Origin: Myxococcales bacterium
GTDB lineage: Bacteria > Myxococcota_A > Polyangia > Polyangiales > Polyangiaceae
DNA length: 64,000 bases
Assembly (NCBI GenBank): GCA_025355005.1
Contig: JANXLV010000139.1
Span: forward strand, 53,432 to 117,431
Reading direction: 5' to 3'
A program made the translations under genes and the position numbers. Below are positions 34,803-42,310 of the stretch, one piece after another; position 1 is the first letter of the stretch, and each line of letters starts with the position of its first letter. Under the pieces are notes generated by a model, which did not search any database, was not told where the DNA came from, and saw only the letters and a program-made list of their open reading frames with translations.

Positions 34803-35750
34803 ATGACCGACATGCAGGGGAAGACGGTTCTCATCACAGGGTCAAACCAGGGGATCGGAAAGGCTTCGGCCGTGGCGCTCGGGGCGATGGGCGCAAAGCT
34901 CGTCCTCGTGTGCAGGAGCGAAGACAAGGGCAAGGCCGCCATCGTCGACATCGAGGCGGCCGGCGCGAAGGACGTCAGTCTCATCGTCGGTGACATGAGC
35001 TCGCAGAAGGACATTCGCCGCGTCGCAGAGGACGTCCTCCGCAAGGTCGACAAGCTCGACGTGCTTCTGAACAACGCCGGCCCCCTCGTTCCGCAGCGCC
35101 GCACGACCGTCGACGGTATCGAGGAGACGTTCGCGCTGAACCACCTCGGCTACTTCCTCCTGACGAAGCTGCTGCGCGATCTGCTGGAAAAAAGCGGCAA
35201 CGCGCGCATCGTGAGCGTGTCCTCGGAGGCCCATCGACGGGGGAAGATGAACTTCGACGATCTCGAGTTCGAGCGAACCAGCTACAGCGCGATGGGCGCG
35301 TACTCACAGAGCAAGCTCGCCAACATCCTGTTCACGAAGGAGCTCGCGCGCCGCTTGTCCGGCACCAAGGTCACGGCGAACTGCCTTCACCCCGGCGTCA
35401 TCGCCTCGGGCTTCGGCCACACGTACGGCGGCATCTTCAGCTTCCTCCTGAAGATCGGTCGCCCCTTCCTCGCGAACACGGAGGACGGCGCAAAGACGCA
35501 GGTCCACCTTTGCTCGTCACCGGAAGTCGAAGGCGTCACCGGCGAGTACTGGGACAAGTGCAAGATCGCCCGCCCCACGCGCGCCGCGCTGAACGACGCC
35601 GACGCAAAGCGCCTCTGGGAGCTGAGCGAAGAGCTGGTGGCGGAAACGATCAAAACCTCGACTTCGGCTTCGACCTCGACTTCGGCTTCGACCTCGACTT
35701 CGGCTTCGACCTCGACCTCGACCTCGACCTCGACCTCGACCTCGACCTGA
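34803..35750 (+). CDS. Short-chain dehydrogenase/reductase with repeat-coded tail
   Basis: This 315-residue SDR has the NAD(P)-binding TGSNQGIGKA (about 11-20), LNNAG, catalytic Ser in VSVSSEAH and the YxxxK motif in YSQSKLAN. It resembles retinol-dehydrogenase/WWOX-type SDRs. The last 32 residues are an STS/SAS polymer encoded by the hexamer tract at 35656-35757; the enzyme proper ends at about VAETIKT. ATG 34803 is chosen (TDMQGKTVLITG); an earlier ATG at 34770 is possible. Confidence 0.88.
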   Translation: MTDMQGKTVLITGSNQGIGKASAVALGAMGAKLVLVCRSEDKGKAAIVDIEAAGAKDVSLIVGDMSSQKDIRRVAEDVLRKVDKLDVLLNNAGPLVPQRRTTVDGIEETFALNHLGYFLLTKLLRDLLEKSGNARIVSVSSEAHRRGKMNFDDLEFERTSYSAMGAYSQSKLANILFTKELARRLSGTKVTANCLHPGVIASGFGHTYGGIFSFLLKIGRPFLANTEDGAKTQVHLCSSPEVEGVTGEYWDKCKIARPTRAALNDADAKRLWELSEELVAETIKTSTSASTSTSASTSTSASTSTSTSTSTSTST

Positions 35751-35757
35751 ACCTCGA
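35656..35757 (+). repeat. CCTCGA hexamer tract with an 18-bp higher-order unit
   Basis: Three copies of the 18-mer CCTCGACTTCGGCTTCGA are followed by about six CCTCGA hexamers and a degenerate end. The tract lies at the 3' end of the SDR gene and supplies its C-terminal tail and stop. It matches the hexamers at 11339 and 32183. Confidence 0.9.
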
Positions 35758-35808
35758 CGCAAGAGAGCGACCGCGAGCGGGCGCGATCCCCGGTCCCAGT
35801 AAACCTAC

Positions 35809-35827
35809 CGTCGTGCAGTGCACGACG
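35809..35827. repeat. Near-perfect palindrome (9+1+9)
   Basis: CGTCGTGCA and TGCACGACG are exact reverse complements separated by one base. It lies in the 201-base convergent gap between the SDR and the outer-membrane-type gene, directly upstream of the multi-hairpin element. Confidence 0.8.
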
Positions 35828-35836
35828 TTGGCGAAG

Positions 35837-35921
35837 CCACGCAGGGGAGGCTCGCGAGCAAAGCTCGTGAGGGGACCGTCAGGTCCCACCAGGCGAAGTG
35901 CGGTCGCAACCGCCTGCGTGG
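35837..35921. ncRNA. Multi-hairpin intergenic element, possible structured RNA or dispersed repeat
   Basis: A 9-bp outer stem (35837-35845 CCACGCAGG with 35913-35921 CCTGCGTGG) encloses three hairpins. These are CTCGCGAGC-AAA-GCTCGTGAG (35851-35871, one G-U pair), GGGACC-GTCA-GGTCCC (35872-35887) and GCGGT-CGCA-ACCGC (35900-35913). The layout is a four-way junction. The stem pairs are seen directly; whether it is transcribed, and from which strand, is unknown. It could be a bidirectional termination structure, a small RNA, or one copy of a genome repeat. Confidence 0.45.
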
Positions 35922-35951
35922 AGCCCGTCACCAGCCCACGATCACGCTCCG

Positions 35952-36983
35952 TCAGAACTCTGCGACCGCGCCGATGTTGACGCCGTAGGCCTTGTCGGCC
36001 CAGAGGTGGCCGACGATCGGGATGATGCCTCCGACGTACGGCTTCACGTGCGGGAGGTGGAAGCGCACGTACGGCGAGACAACGACGACGGAGGGATCGT
36101 CGATCTCGGCCTTCGTGTAGAGGATGTTCGCCCATGCGGCGAGGCCCGGCTCGATCTTCGGGTGGACGCGATAGCCGGCGCGCGCGCCGAACACGATCTC
36201 ACCGACGTAGCCCTGACCCGCGTCGCCCGTGACGTCGATCAGGTTCTCGACCTTCAGCATCGGACGGATGGAGAGCTTGCCCATGTCGATCGGGTAGCCG
36301 ACCTTCGGCGTGATGCCGATACGACCCGGCTCGAAGAGGCCGGAGTCCAGCTGGCCGCGCGACCACGAGGTGGCGCGCATGACGGCCGCCTTGTCGATGC
36401 GGTTGTACTGATACGTCTTGGCCGGATCCTTCTCGATCTCTTCCTTCGACGGCTGCTCCACGCCGGAGCCCGTGGGGAGACCGAGCTCGAGGGTGAGCTC
36501 CAGGTTGTGCCCGGCGAGCGGCATCTTGTACGTGGCGCCGAGCTCGAAGTTGCCGGCGATGAAGATGCCGTTGCGCGAGCCGAGCAGGCCCGTGCGCGAA
36601 GCGATGCTGCCGTCCATGAACGGCATCCGCGCGCCTACGGTGATCTTGTCGTTGATCGGGTGCTCGAGGCCGAGGAGGAACGAGATGACCGTCACGCGCG
36701 AGCTGTCGAGCGTGTTCTCCGTAACGCCCTCGCGACGGCCCGGCGGACCCGCGGTGACGATGTCCGTATTGGCGGCGCCGACGACGAGATCGCCGGTGAC
36801 CTCCCATTCGGCCTCCTCCTCTTTCTCTTCCTTGCCCTCTTCCTTCTTCTCGGCGGTGTCGCCTTCGGCCTTCTTCTCTTCGGCGCCCTCGGGCTTGTGC
36901 TCCGGCTCATCGCCGTGTGCGAGCGCGAAGGACGCGGTGAAGAGGGACATCGACACGAACCCGAGGACAAGGCCGGTACGCAT
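35952..36983 (-). CDS. Outer-membrane beta-barrel-like protein
   Basis: This protein of 343 residues has a Sec signal (cleavage near SFALA-HG). A highly charged Glu/Lys stretch follows (about 24-58). Then comes a domain of alternating short beta strands ending in Phe (GAVAEF), typical of outer-membrane barrels such as phenol-degradation-pathway transporter-like families. Specificity is not clear. ATG 36983 is chosen because it starts the signal peptide. It is convergent with the SDR and lies 46 bases downstream of the lipoprotein operon on the same strand. Confidence 0.65.
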   Translation of the reverse strand: MRTGLVLGFVSMSLFTASFALAHGDEPEHKPEGAEEKKAEGDTAEKKEEGKEEKEEEAEWEVTGDLVVGAANTDIVTAGPPGRREGVTENTLDSSRVTVISFLLGLEHPINDKITVGARMPFMDGSIASRTGLLGSRNGIFIAGNFELGATYKMPLAGHNLELTLELGLPTGSGVEQPSKEEIEKDPAKTYQYNRIDKAAVMRATSWSRGQLDSGLFEPGRIGITPKVGYPIDMGKLSIRPMLKVENLIDVTGDAGQGYVGEIVFGARAGYRVHPKIEPGLAAWANILYTKAEIDDPSVVVVSPYVRFHLPHVKPYVGGIIPIVGHLWADKAYGVNIGAVAEF

Positions 36984-37029
36984 GGGGCCGCACCTTACAC
37001 TCGTTTTTTCCCCGAGCGCAACCAGACTC

Positions 37030-38031
37030 TCAGCCGCCGTAGCCTCCGTGGCCGCCGCCGCCGTGACTGCCCCCTGTACTGCCGCCGCCGAACACGCTTG
37101 GACGCCCGTGGGCGCCGCCGAAGCCGCCGTGTGCACGCGCGTAGAAGATGGGGCTGTCGAGGACCGTGACGCGCGTGATCACATGGTAGTGATACGGCGC
37201 AAGGACCATGGGCCAGCGCTCCGGGAGCGGCTCCCGGCCCAGCATGTTCACGTCCACCATGAAGATCTCGATGCCCGCGTCCCGATACGCGCCGAAGGTC
37301 GCGTGGAGGTCGTCCTCCTCGGTCTCCGTGTCGTCGAGATCCTCCACCACGTAGACGACGCGCGCGATGCCGGCGGTTCGCAGCGTCTCCGGATCGGGTA
37401 GGTCCGCTTGACCGAGCACGTAGCGGTTGTCGTACGTCTCCTCGTCGGGTTCGTCGAAGCGGTAGGCGAGGCGCCAGGAGTCCAGAAGGAACACCGGCGC
37501 GGCGTCGGTGCTCGCGACGGCGGGCTTCGGCGAGAAGGCGATCATCCCCGCGAGCGTCTCTTCCGCGGGAATGAGCCCCTCATCCGCGGGCCAGTTGTTG
37601 AACGTGATCACGTTCGACACCGGCGCCTGCGATGCGCGAGAGAGGCTGGAGCCGAACGCACACGACGCTGCGCCGCGCAGATCGACGACGAACATCACGT
37701 CGGACGGAATGCCGGCGCGCCCCACGCGATTGCCTGCGTTGATCGCGTCACCGATGACGCCGAGCTCGTTGATGTCCGGAAGCTTCGTGCGCTGTGGCAT
37801 GCCGTCCAGCGCCGCCACCAGCGTCTGCTTCTGGTAGCGCGCCCACGGATTGTCGAGCGGGAGCTGCCACTCGGCCGCGATCACGCTCGAGCGCGGGATC
37901 GTGGCGTCGCGGTACGTGGGCACGTCCTCGGCCCAGTACGCGACCGCCACCGACGGCGTCCACGGCCTGAAGGCGCAGCCCGCTTGCGCGAGCGCGAACG
38001 CCGACAAGGAGAGGAGCGTGGTCTTCCTCAC
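37030..38031 (-). CDS. Lipoprotein with Gly/His-rich tail, unknown function
   Basis: This protein of 333 residues has a signal and lipobox (LAQAGC). A central domain follows that I do not recognise, with VMFVVDLRGAASCAFG and VVYVVEDLDDTETEEDDLHA. The C-terminal 35 residues are nearly all Gly, His and Ser and may bind metal. The GTG start at 38031 overlaps the stop of the ATP-grasp gene (GTGA). Conserved pairing with a glutathionylspermidine-synthase-like gene suggests a common function at the cell envelope. Confidence 0.7.
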   Translation of the reverse strand: MRKTTLLSLSAFALAQAGCAFRPWTPSVAVAYWAEDVPTYRDATIPRSSVIAAEWQLPLDNPWARYQKQTLVAALDGMPQRTKLPDINELGVIGDAINAGNRVGRAGIPSDVMFVVDLRGAASCAFGSSLSRASQAPVSNVITFNNWPADEGLIPAEETLAGMIAFSPKPAVASTDAAPVFLLDSWRLAYRFDEPDEETYDNRYVLGQADLPDPETLRTAGIARVVYVVEDLDDTETEEDDLHATFGAYRDAGIEIFMVDVNMLGREPLPERWPMVLAPYHYHVITRVTVLDSPIFYARAHGGFGGAHGRPSVFGGGSTGGSHGGGGHGGYGG

Positions 38032-39359
38032 GCAGCCACTTCTCCCGCCCGCGGCTCACCCACGAACACCGGGAGGACGAGCGCGTCGTGCGAGACGTGG
38101 CTCTCGGAGGTGACGCGCGCGAAGTAGCCGTTCGGACGGCCGTTCTGCACGTACACGCCGAGCGTGACCAGCATGTTGCCCCACGGCGTGCTGAGCGGGC
38201 GCTGCGGCACGAAGCGCTGCGCGATCCACACCTCACCGATCGCGGCATGCGCACGAACGAGCTTGAGCGAGTGTGCCCATTCCTCGTCCGTGTGGAGCGG
38301 CCCGACGAGGACCTCGTCGCCGACGCGACCGAACGCGCGCTTCAACACCCAGTCCTTGCGGTTTCCGAGGAGCTTCGCGTCGTCCATCTCGGTGAGGTCG
38401 TAGGACTCGGGCAGGTAGCGCTCGATCGCGCGGCCGATCACGGGCGGCAGCGTGTCCGCGAGCGCCCATCCGCGCGCGTACGCGAACTTGCTCTGCGCGT
38501 AGATCGCGCTCGCACGCGAGACTGATTTCAACGTGCCGGTGGCGAGCGCGCGCCCGATGGCATCCACGTTGCGCCCCCCCTCCATGAACTCCAGCGGCAG
38601 GAAGCGGTAGAGCACGGCCACGCGCTCGCCGCGGAACGCGATGCCATCGCCGTCCTCTTTCAGCGCGGGAAACGGCGCGCGGACCGCACGACCACCGCGC
38701 GCAACGACGGCGCGCTCGACCAGAGCGCACACCTGCAGGTCGTCCGCATATGCGGTCGCGAACGTGATCGCGATGAGCCCGTCGGGCGAGCCCTTGCCGC
38801 CGGACAGCGCGATGAGCTCCTCGGCGAGGTCCTCGAGCACGCGTGTGGGATTCTGTCCGCCGGTGAAGCCGAGCGAGCGCGTGAGGCGCGGGAGGCCATA
38901 CGCCTCGTTGTGGCCGCCGGGGCAGTCGGCGTTCACCTCGCAGGCGAACCACTGGTCGTCATCCCCGAGCAGGAGGTCCACGCGCATGAGCGATGACGAC
39001 TCGCCGCCTTCGTGCGACGCAGAGGCGAGCATGCCGACCTCGGGCGCAAGCCGGTAGCGCGCGGCCTCGGCGTCGGACTCCAGCGCGACGTTCGCGATCG
39101 CGTCGATGGCCTTCACCACGAGCGCCGCGGTCCGCTCCGCGCGCTCTGCCAGCTCTGGCGCGATCACGAGCGGGTGCAGATCGACGCGCTTTTGCCCGCC
39201 GAGGAACGCATCCCAGATGAAATAGTCGTGCGCGAGCGCGCGAGAAACGCCGGGCATCGCGAGCGGGTCCTCACACGGCAACGAAAGGACGCGAGCCATC
39301 GTCGAGCGGTTGACCGACTCGAAGAGCTCGCGGTGATCGCGGTCGTCCGCCTGGACCAT
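38028..39359 (-). CDS. Glutathionylspermidine-synthase-like (circularly permuted) ATP-grasp
   Basis: This 443-residue protein contains an acidic metal-binding strand ACEVNADCPGGHNEAYGL (about 139-156), RVDLLLGDDDQW before it, and LLGNRKDWVLKRAFGRVGDEV near 330. The latter is the Lys-containing ATP site placed late in the chain, as in GSP_synth/CP-ATP-grasp enzymes. Those enzymes form amide bonds, for example glutathione to spermidine. ATG 39359 lies 2 bases after the GH18-like gene and the stop overlaps the lipoprotein gene. Substrates unknown. Confidence 0.7.
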   Translation of the reverse strand: MVQADDRDHRELFESVNRSTMARVLSLPCEDPLAMPGVSRALAHDYFIWDAFLGGQKRVDLHPLVIAPELAERAERTAALVVKAIDAIANVALESDAEAARYRLAPEVGMLASASHEGGESSSLMRVDLLLGDDDQWFACEVNADCPGGHNEAYGLPRLTRSLGFTGGQNPTRVLEDLAEELIALSGGKGSPDGLIAITFATAYADDLQVCALVERAVVARGGRAVRAPFPALKEDGDGIAFRGERVAVLYRFLPLEFMEGGRNVDAIGRALATGTLKSVSRASAIYAQSKFAYARGWALADTLPPVIGRAIERYLPESYDLTEMDDAKLLGNRKDWVLKRAFGRVGDEVLVGPLHTDEEWAHSLKLVRAHAAIGEVWIAQRFVPQRPLSTPWGNMLVTLGVYVQNGRPNGYFARVTSESHVSHDALVLPVFVGEPRAGEVAA

Positions 39360-39361
39360 GG

Positions 39362-40492
39362 TTACGGCAGCCTCCGGGCGAGCTCTTGCCACAGCGTCGG
39401 ATCCTCGGCCCCGAAGCCCCAGAAGAACACGCCCGTGCCCGCGGGCATGGTGCTGTAGTCCCACGCCGCGAGTGCTTGCGTGGTGGACGTTGCGTCGTCG
39501 AACCAGACCTCGTGCGGGCCGTCCTCGCGGCTGTAGTTGAAGTGCGGAGCGCCTGTCGGTCCGCGATCGAACGAGGACACGCCAGCGAGATCAGCGATCC
39601 CGCGCGCCTCCACCCAGCTCGTTCCGCGCACGCCGGCCGGGCCGAAGTCCGCGCCGTAAAGCGGATACGACACATCCATGGCCGTGTTCGGGAGGTACGC
39701 ACGCGCGTACTTGTACGCGGAGACCGCCCAGCCGGGGTCGGTCGTGGGACCAGGCAACGTGTTGTCCGAGTAGTCCAGCGTCGTCAAGCGAACGCGATCG
39801 ACCTTGCCGTCGAACGCCGCGAGGTCGTATGCGTCGCCGCCAGCCACGTCACTCGGGGACGTGGTGCTCGGCGGCACGTAGACCGCGAGCTTCTTGCCCT
39901 TTGCGTGGAGCGCTTGCGCGAGCGACAGGACGAGCGAGGTGACGCCGGAGCGCGCGCTCGACTGAAGCGACTCGAAGTCGACATCGATTCCCTCTGCTTC
40001 ACCAACCGCAGCGGTCAGCGCGGTCACGACCTTGGTGCGCCAGTCGGGGTTCAGGAGGAGCGCGCTGGTCTGGCCTGCGTCCGAAGCCTGCCCGGACTCG
40101 TCGTTGAAGGCGACGCCGAGCTTCACCTGGTACCCATCCGCATGCAGCTCCGTGACGAGACCGGCAAGCGCCGACGTGCCTGCGGGGTCGCTCGGTCCGA
40201 CCGAGCCGTCGTAGCGTGGCACGAGGCAGAGCATGACGATCTCACCGATGACCTTCCGCGCTGCGGGCGTCGGCAAGGTCGCGCGATGCCACGAGTCGAG
40301 CACGCAGGAGTCCACGAGTGCCGTCACTGGCCGCTGCGGGATGGCCACGACGTCCGCGGATTCGACGCGGCCCTCTGGCGACGCCTCCACGCCACATCCA
40401 GTCACCGTCAGGGCGAGGCCGAGCATCACGACGGCGAGGCCGGGCACGCCGACAGCCGGGAGAAAGCGAACGTTCACGGACTGCTTGTTCAT
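39362..40492 (-). CDS. GH18-like lipoprotein
   Basis: This protein of 376 residues has a lipobox LTVTGC (Cys at about 33). A TIM-barrel domain follows with GIDVDFESLQ, matching the DxxDxDxE catalytic motif of family 18 glycosidases and spore-lysis (YaaH-like) enzymes. KLAVYVPPSTTSPS, RLTTLDYSD and the Trp-rich end AAWDYSTMPAGTGVFFWGFG also fit. It probably cuts an amino-sugar polymer outside the membrane. ATG 40492 overlaps the upstream stop (ATGA). Second gene of the four-gene operon. Confidence 0.75.
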   Translation of the reverse strand: MNKQSVNVRFLPAVGVPGLAVVMLGLALTVTGCGVEASPEGRVESADVVAIPQRPVTALVDSCVLDSWHRATLPTPAARKVIGEIVMLCLVPRYDGSVGPSDPAGTSALAGLVTELHADGYQVKLGVAFNDESGQASDAGQTSALLLNPDWRTKVVTALTAAVGEAEGIDVDFESLQSSARSGVTSLVLSLAQALHAKGKKLAVYVPPSTTSPSDVAGGDAYDLAAFDGKVDRVRLTTLDYSDNTLPGPTTDPGWAVSAYKYARAYLPNTAMDVSYPLYGADFGPAGVRGTSWVEARGIADLAGVSSFDRGPTGAPHFNYSREDGPHEVWFDDATSTTQALAAWDYSTMPAGTGVFFWGFGAEDPTLWQELARRLP

Positions 40493-41391
40493 CGGCCCCA
40501 CTCCCAGCGCGCGAGGACCGAGCCCCCACGCATGAAATAACCGCCATCGAACACATCCGGTGCGACCGCCAGACAGACGCGCGACTCGAGATCGAGCCGC
40601 CTGCACGCCTCCACCTGACCGTGGACGGAGAGCGCCACCGCAGCGCCCCAGGCGTCCTCCGAGCCTCCGCCGCTGGCGACGGACACGTTCATCGTGGTCA
40701 CGATCACGCTGCCCGACACCATCCAGCCGAACTGCCAGCGCCGGTACTTGTACCGCTGCCCCACGCCGCCGAAGTCGAACCCGAAGCGCGACGCGGTCCA
40801 CGGGCGGAGCTCCGCGATGGCTCCGTCCACGTAGGCGCGGCGACGTGCGCTCGTGCCCATCGCGGACTCGTAGCTGCCGCCGATGCCGCCGATACGCCAG
40901 CGATCGTCGAGGACGAGCCCGAAGTCGAAGCCGAGCCCGCCCGTCACCAGCGACGTGCTGCCGTGCACGACCGTGCCCGAGGCGAGCGCGCGCGGACCGA
41001 CGACCTCCTGGGAGATCTTCAGCTCCGGGATTCGATCAATGTAAGATACACGGAAGTCCGCGTTGGCCTCCCAGGTCACGCCGTCGCGCTTGCCACGCGT
41101 GCGGACGGTCGGATGCGGGTCGAAGCCGTAGGCGCCAGGCGCGGCGTCGGGGTTGTCGCGAGGCGACGGCTGGTTCGGATCGGTTTGCGGGTCCGGGCGG
41201 TTGTCCGGGTTGGGCGGGTTCTCCGGCTCGGAAGGAGGCGGCAGCGGGGGCGGCTCGTCCTGTGCGTGTGCGATCCGCGGAACCACGATGAGCGCGCCCA
41301 GCGCAGCAACGCCCAGAAGCAGCGGCGCGAGTCTCCTGGACACGTGAAGAGGCACGCTCCAGAGACACCCGGCGACGCCCCAAGATTTCAT
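40489..41391 (-). CDS. Secreted beta-rich protein, probable outer-membrane component
   Basis: This protein of 300 residues has a signal sequence (ALIVVPRIAHA-Q) and a Pro/Asn/Asp linker of about 45 residues. A domain of alternating strands follows (DFRVSYIDRI, GGLGFDFGLVLDDRW, GFDFGGVGQRYKYRRW) with a terminal aromatic strand. This fits an outer-membrane barrel, but I cannot name the family. ATG 41391 follows a nested hairpin; a GTG about 16 codons on would give a more typical signal peptide. First gene of the four-gene operon. Confidence 0.6.
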   Translation of the reverse strand: MKSWGVAGCLWSVPLHVSRRLAPLLLGVAALGALIVVPRIAHAQDEPPPLPPPSEPENPPNPDNRPDPQTDPNQPSPRDNPDAAPGAYGFDPHPTVRTRGKRDGVTWEANADFRVSYIDRIPELKISQEVVGPRALASGTVVHGSTSLVTGGLGFDFGLVLDDRWRIGGIGGSYESAMGTSARRRAYVDGAIAELRPWTASRFGFDFGGVGQRYKYRRWQFGWMVSGSVIVTTMNVSVASGGGSEDAWGAAVALSVHGQVEACRRLDLESRVCLAVAPDVFDGGYFMRGGSVLARWEWGR

Positions 41392-41399
41392 GATCTTTC

Positions 41400-41442
41400 A
41401 CTCACGGTGGACGTAAGGAAGTCCACTCAAACACCCGTGAGT
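41400..41442. promoter_or_regulatory. Nested hairpin in the leader of the four-gene operon
   Basis: ACTCACGG (41400-41407) pairs with CCGTGAGT (41435-41442), and inside it GTGGAC (41407-41412) pairs with GTCCAC (41421-41426). It lies 9 bases before the ATG at 41391 and 15 bases after the stop at 41458. It could be a terminator, a translation-control leader or an operator. Confidence 0.5.
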
Positions 41443-41457
41443 TCGCGACGGTGCGAG

Positions 41458-42186
41458 CTAGCCAGCTTGCCCGAACGTTGATTCGGCGTAACCCGCGTCT
41501 TGCCCGGACGCGTCCTCGCTCTCCGCTTGTGAGCCATGCCCAGACACGACGATACCACTTCGGTGCCTGTGGAGTGAACAGTGGCCTACCTGCTTCGCGT
41601 TGATGTCGAACACGATGCGTTCGCAGCGCTGACAGACGAGCAGCGACTCCAGGTACAGGTGCGGCGCAAGGAGGTAGTCGACGACGAAGAGCGAGCGAAC
41701 GCGATCGCAGAGCCGCATGCGCGCCGCATCCACCGGAACCCACAAGAGCGAGCCGCGATGATCCTCGATGGGCGTGAGCAGGCCACGCGCGATGGCGTCG
41801 TCGATGAAGTCACTGTCGCTGCGCGGCAGGGACAGCTCCTCGCAGAGCGCGAGGCTGTGCATCCGGGCGTTGTCCATCACCTCGTGGAGGCGCTCGCCGC
41901 CAAGGGGATCGGACTCGGGTCCGTTCTGGGTCGGACGATCTGGAAGCGTTCGTTCCCCACGGGGCGCGAACCGCGTAGCATGGGCGTACGGACCGGCCAG
42001 CCACATGGCCAGATCGAATTTGCTCCAACCATGCGCGACACCATCCATGAACGACAACGCGGCTGACCGACAGGCAAGCGCGATCGAGTCCGCGGTTTCC
42101 TCGACGGGGAGTCTTGACGTGGACCGCGGAAACGCGATCTGCTCCGTCGGCTCCCCCCCTTCCTCGAACGAAATGAAGTACCTCAC
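41458..42186 (-). CDS. Hypothetical protein with putative zinc site
   Basis: This protein of 242 residues has no signal or membrane helix. Near the C-terminus CQRCERIVFD and HCSLHRHRS form a CxxC...CxxH pattern that could hold zinc, in a region recalling zinc-ribbon ends of some regulators. The start GTG 42186 is set by a good AGGGG ribosome site 7 bases upstream (42194-42198). The open frame continues further upstream but without coding bias. I do not recognise the family. Confidence 0.65.
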   Translation of the reverse strand: MRYFISFEEGGEPTEQIAFPRSTSRLPVEETADSIALACRSAALSFMDGVAHGWSKFDLAMWLAGPYAHATRFAPRGERTLPDRPTQNGPESDPLGGERLHEVMDNARMHSLALCEELSLPRSDSDFIDDAIARGLLTPIEDHRGSLLWVPVDAARMRLCDRVRSLFVVDYLLAPHLYLESLLVCQRCERIVFDINAKQVGHCSLHRHRSGIVVSGHGSQAESEDASGQDAGYAESTFGQAG

Positions 42187-42310
42187 AACTGCACCCCTAA
42201 TCCTTCGTGTGCTCACGCGAATCCTCCCGAGATCCGCGTACCGTCCTGCCCTTGACGTAGCGCATGTAGGTAACTTGTCCACATGATTTGGGCCTGAGCG
42301 CTTCGTTCCA

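Noticed and set aside
24743..41057. Shared 15-mer AAGATACACGGAAGT in two genes
   Set aside because: One or two such matches are expected by chance in 64 kb, and both code for similar Phe-Arg-Val-Ser stretches.
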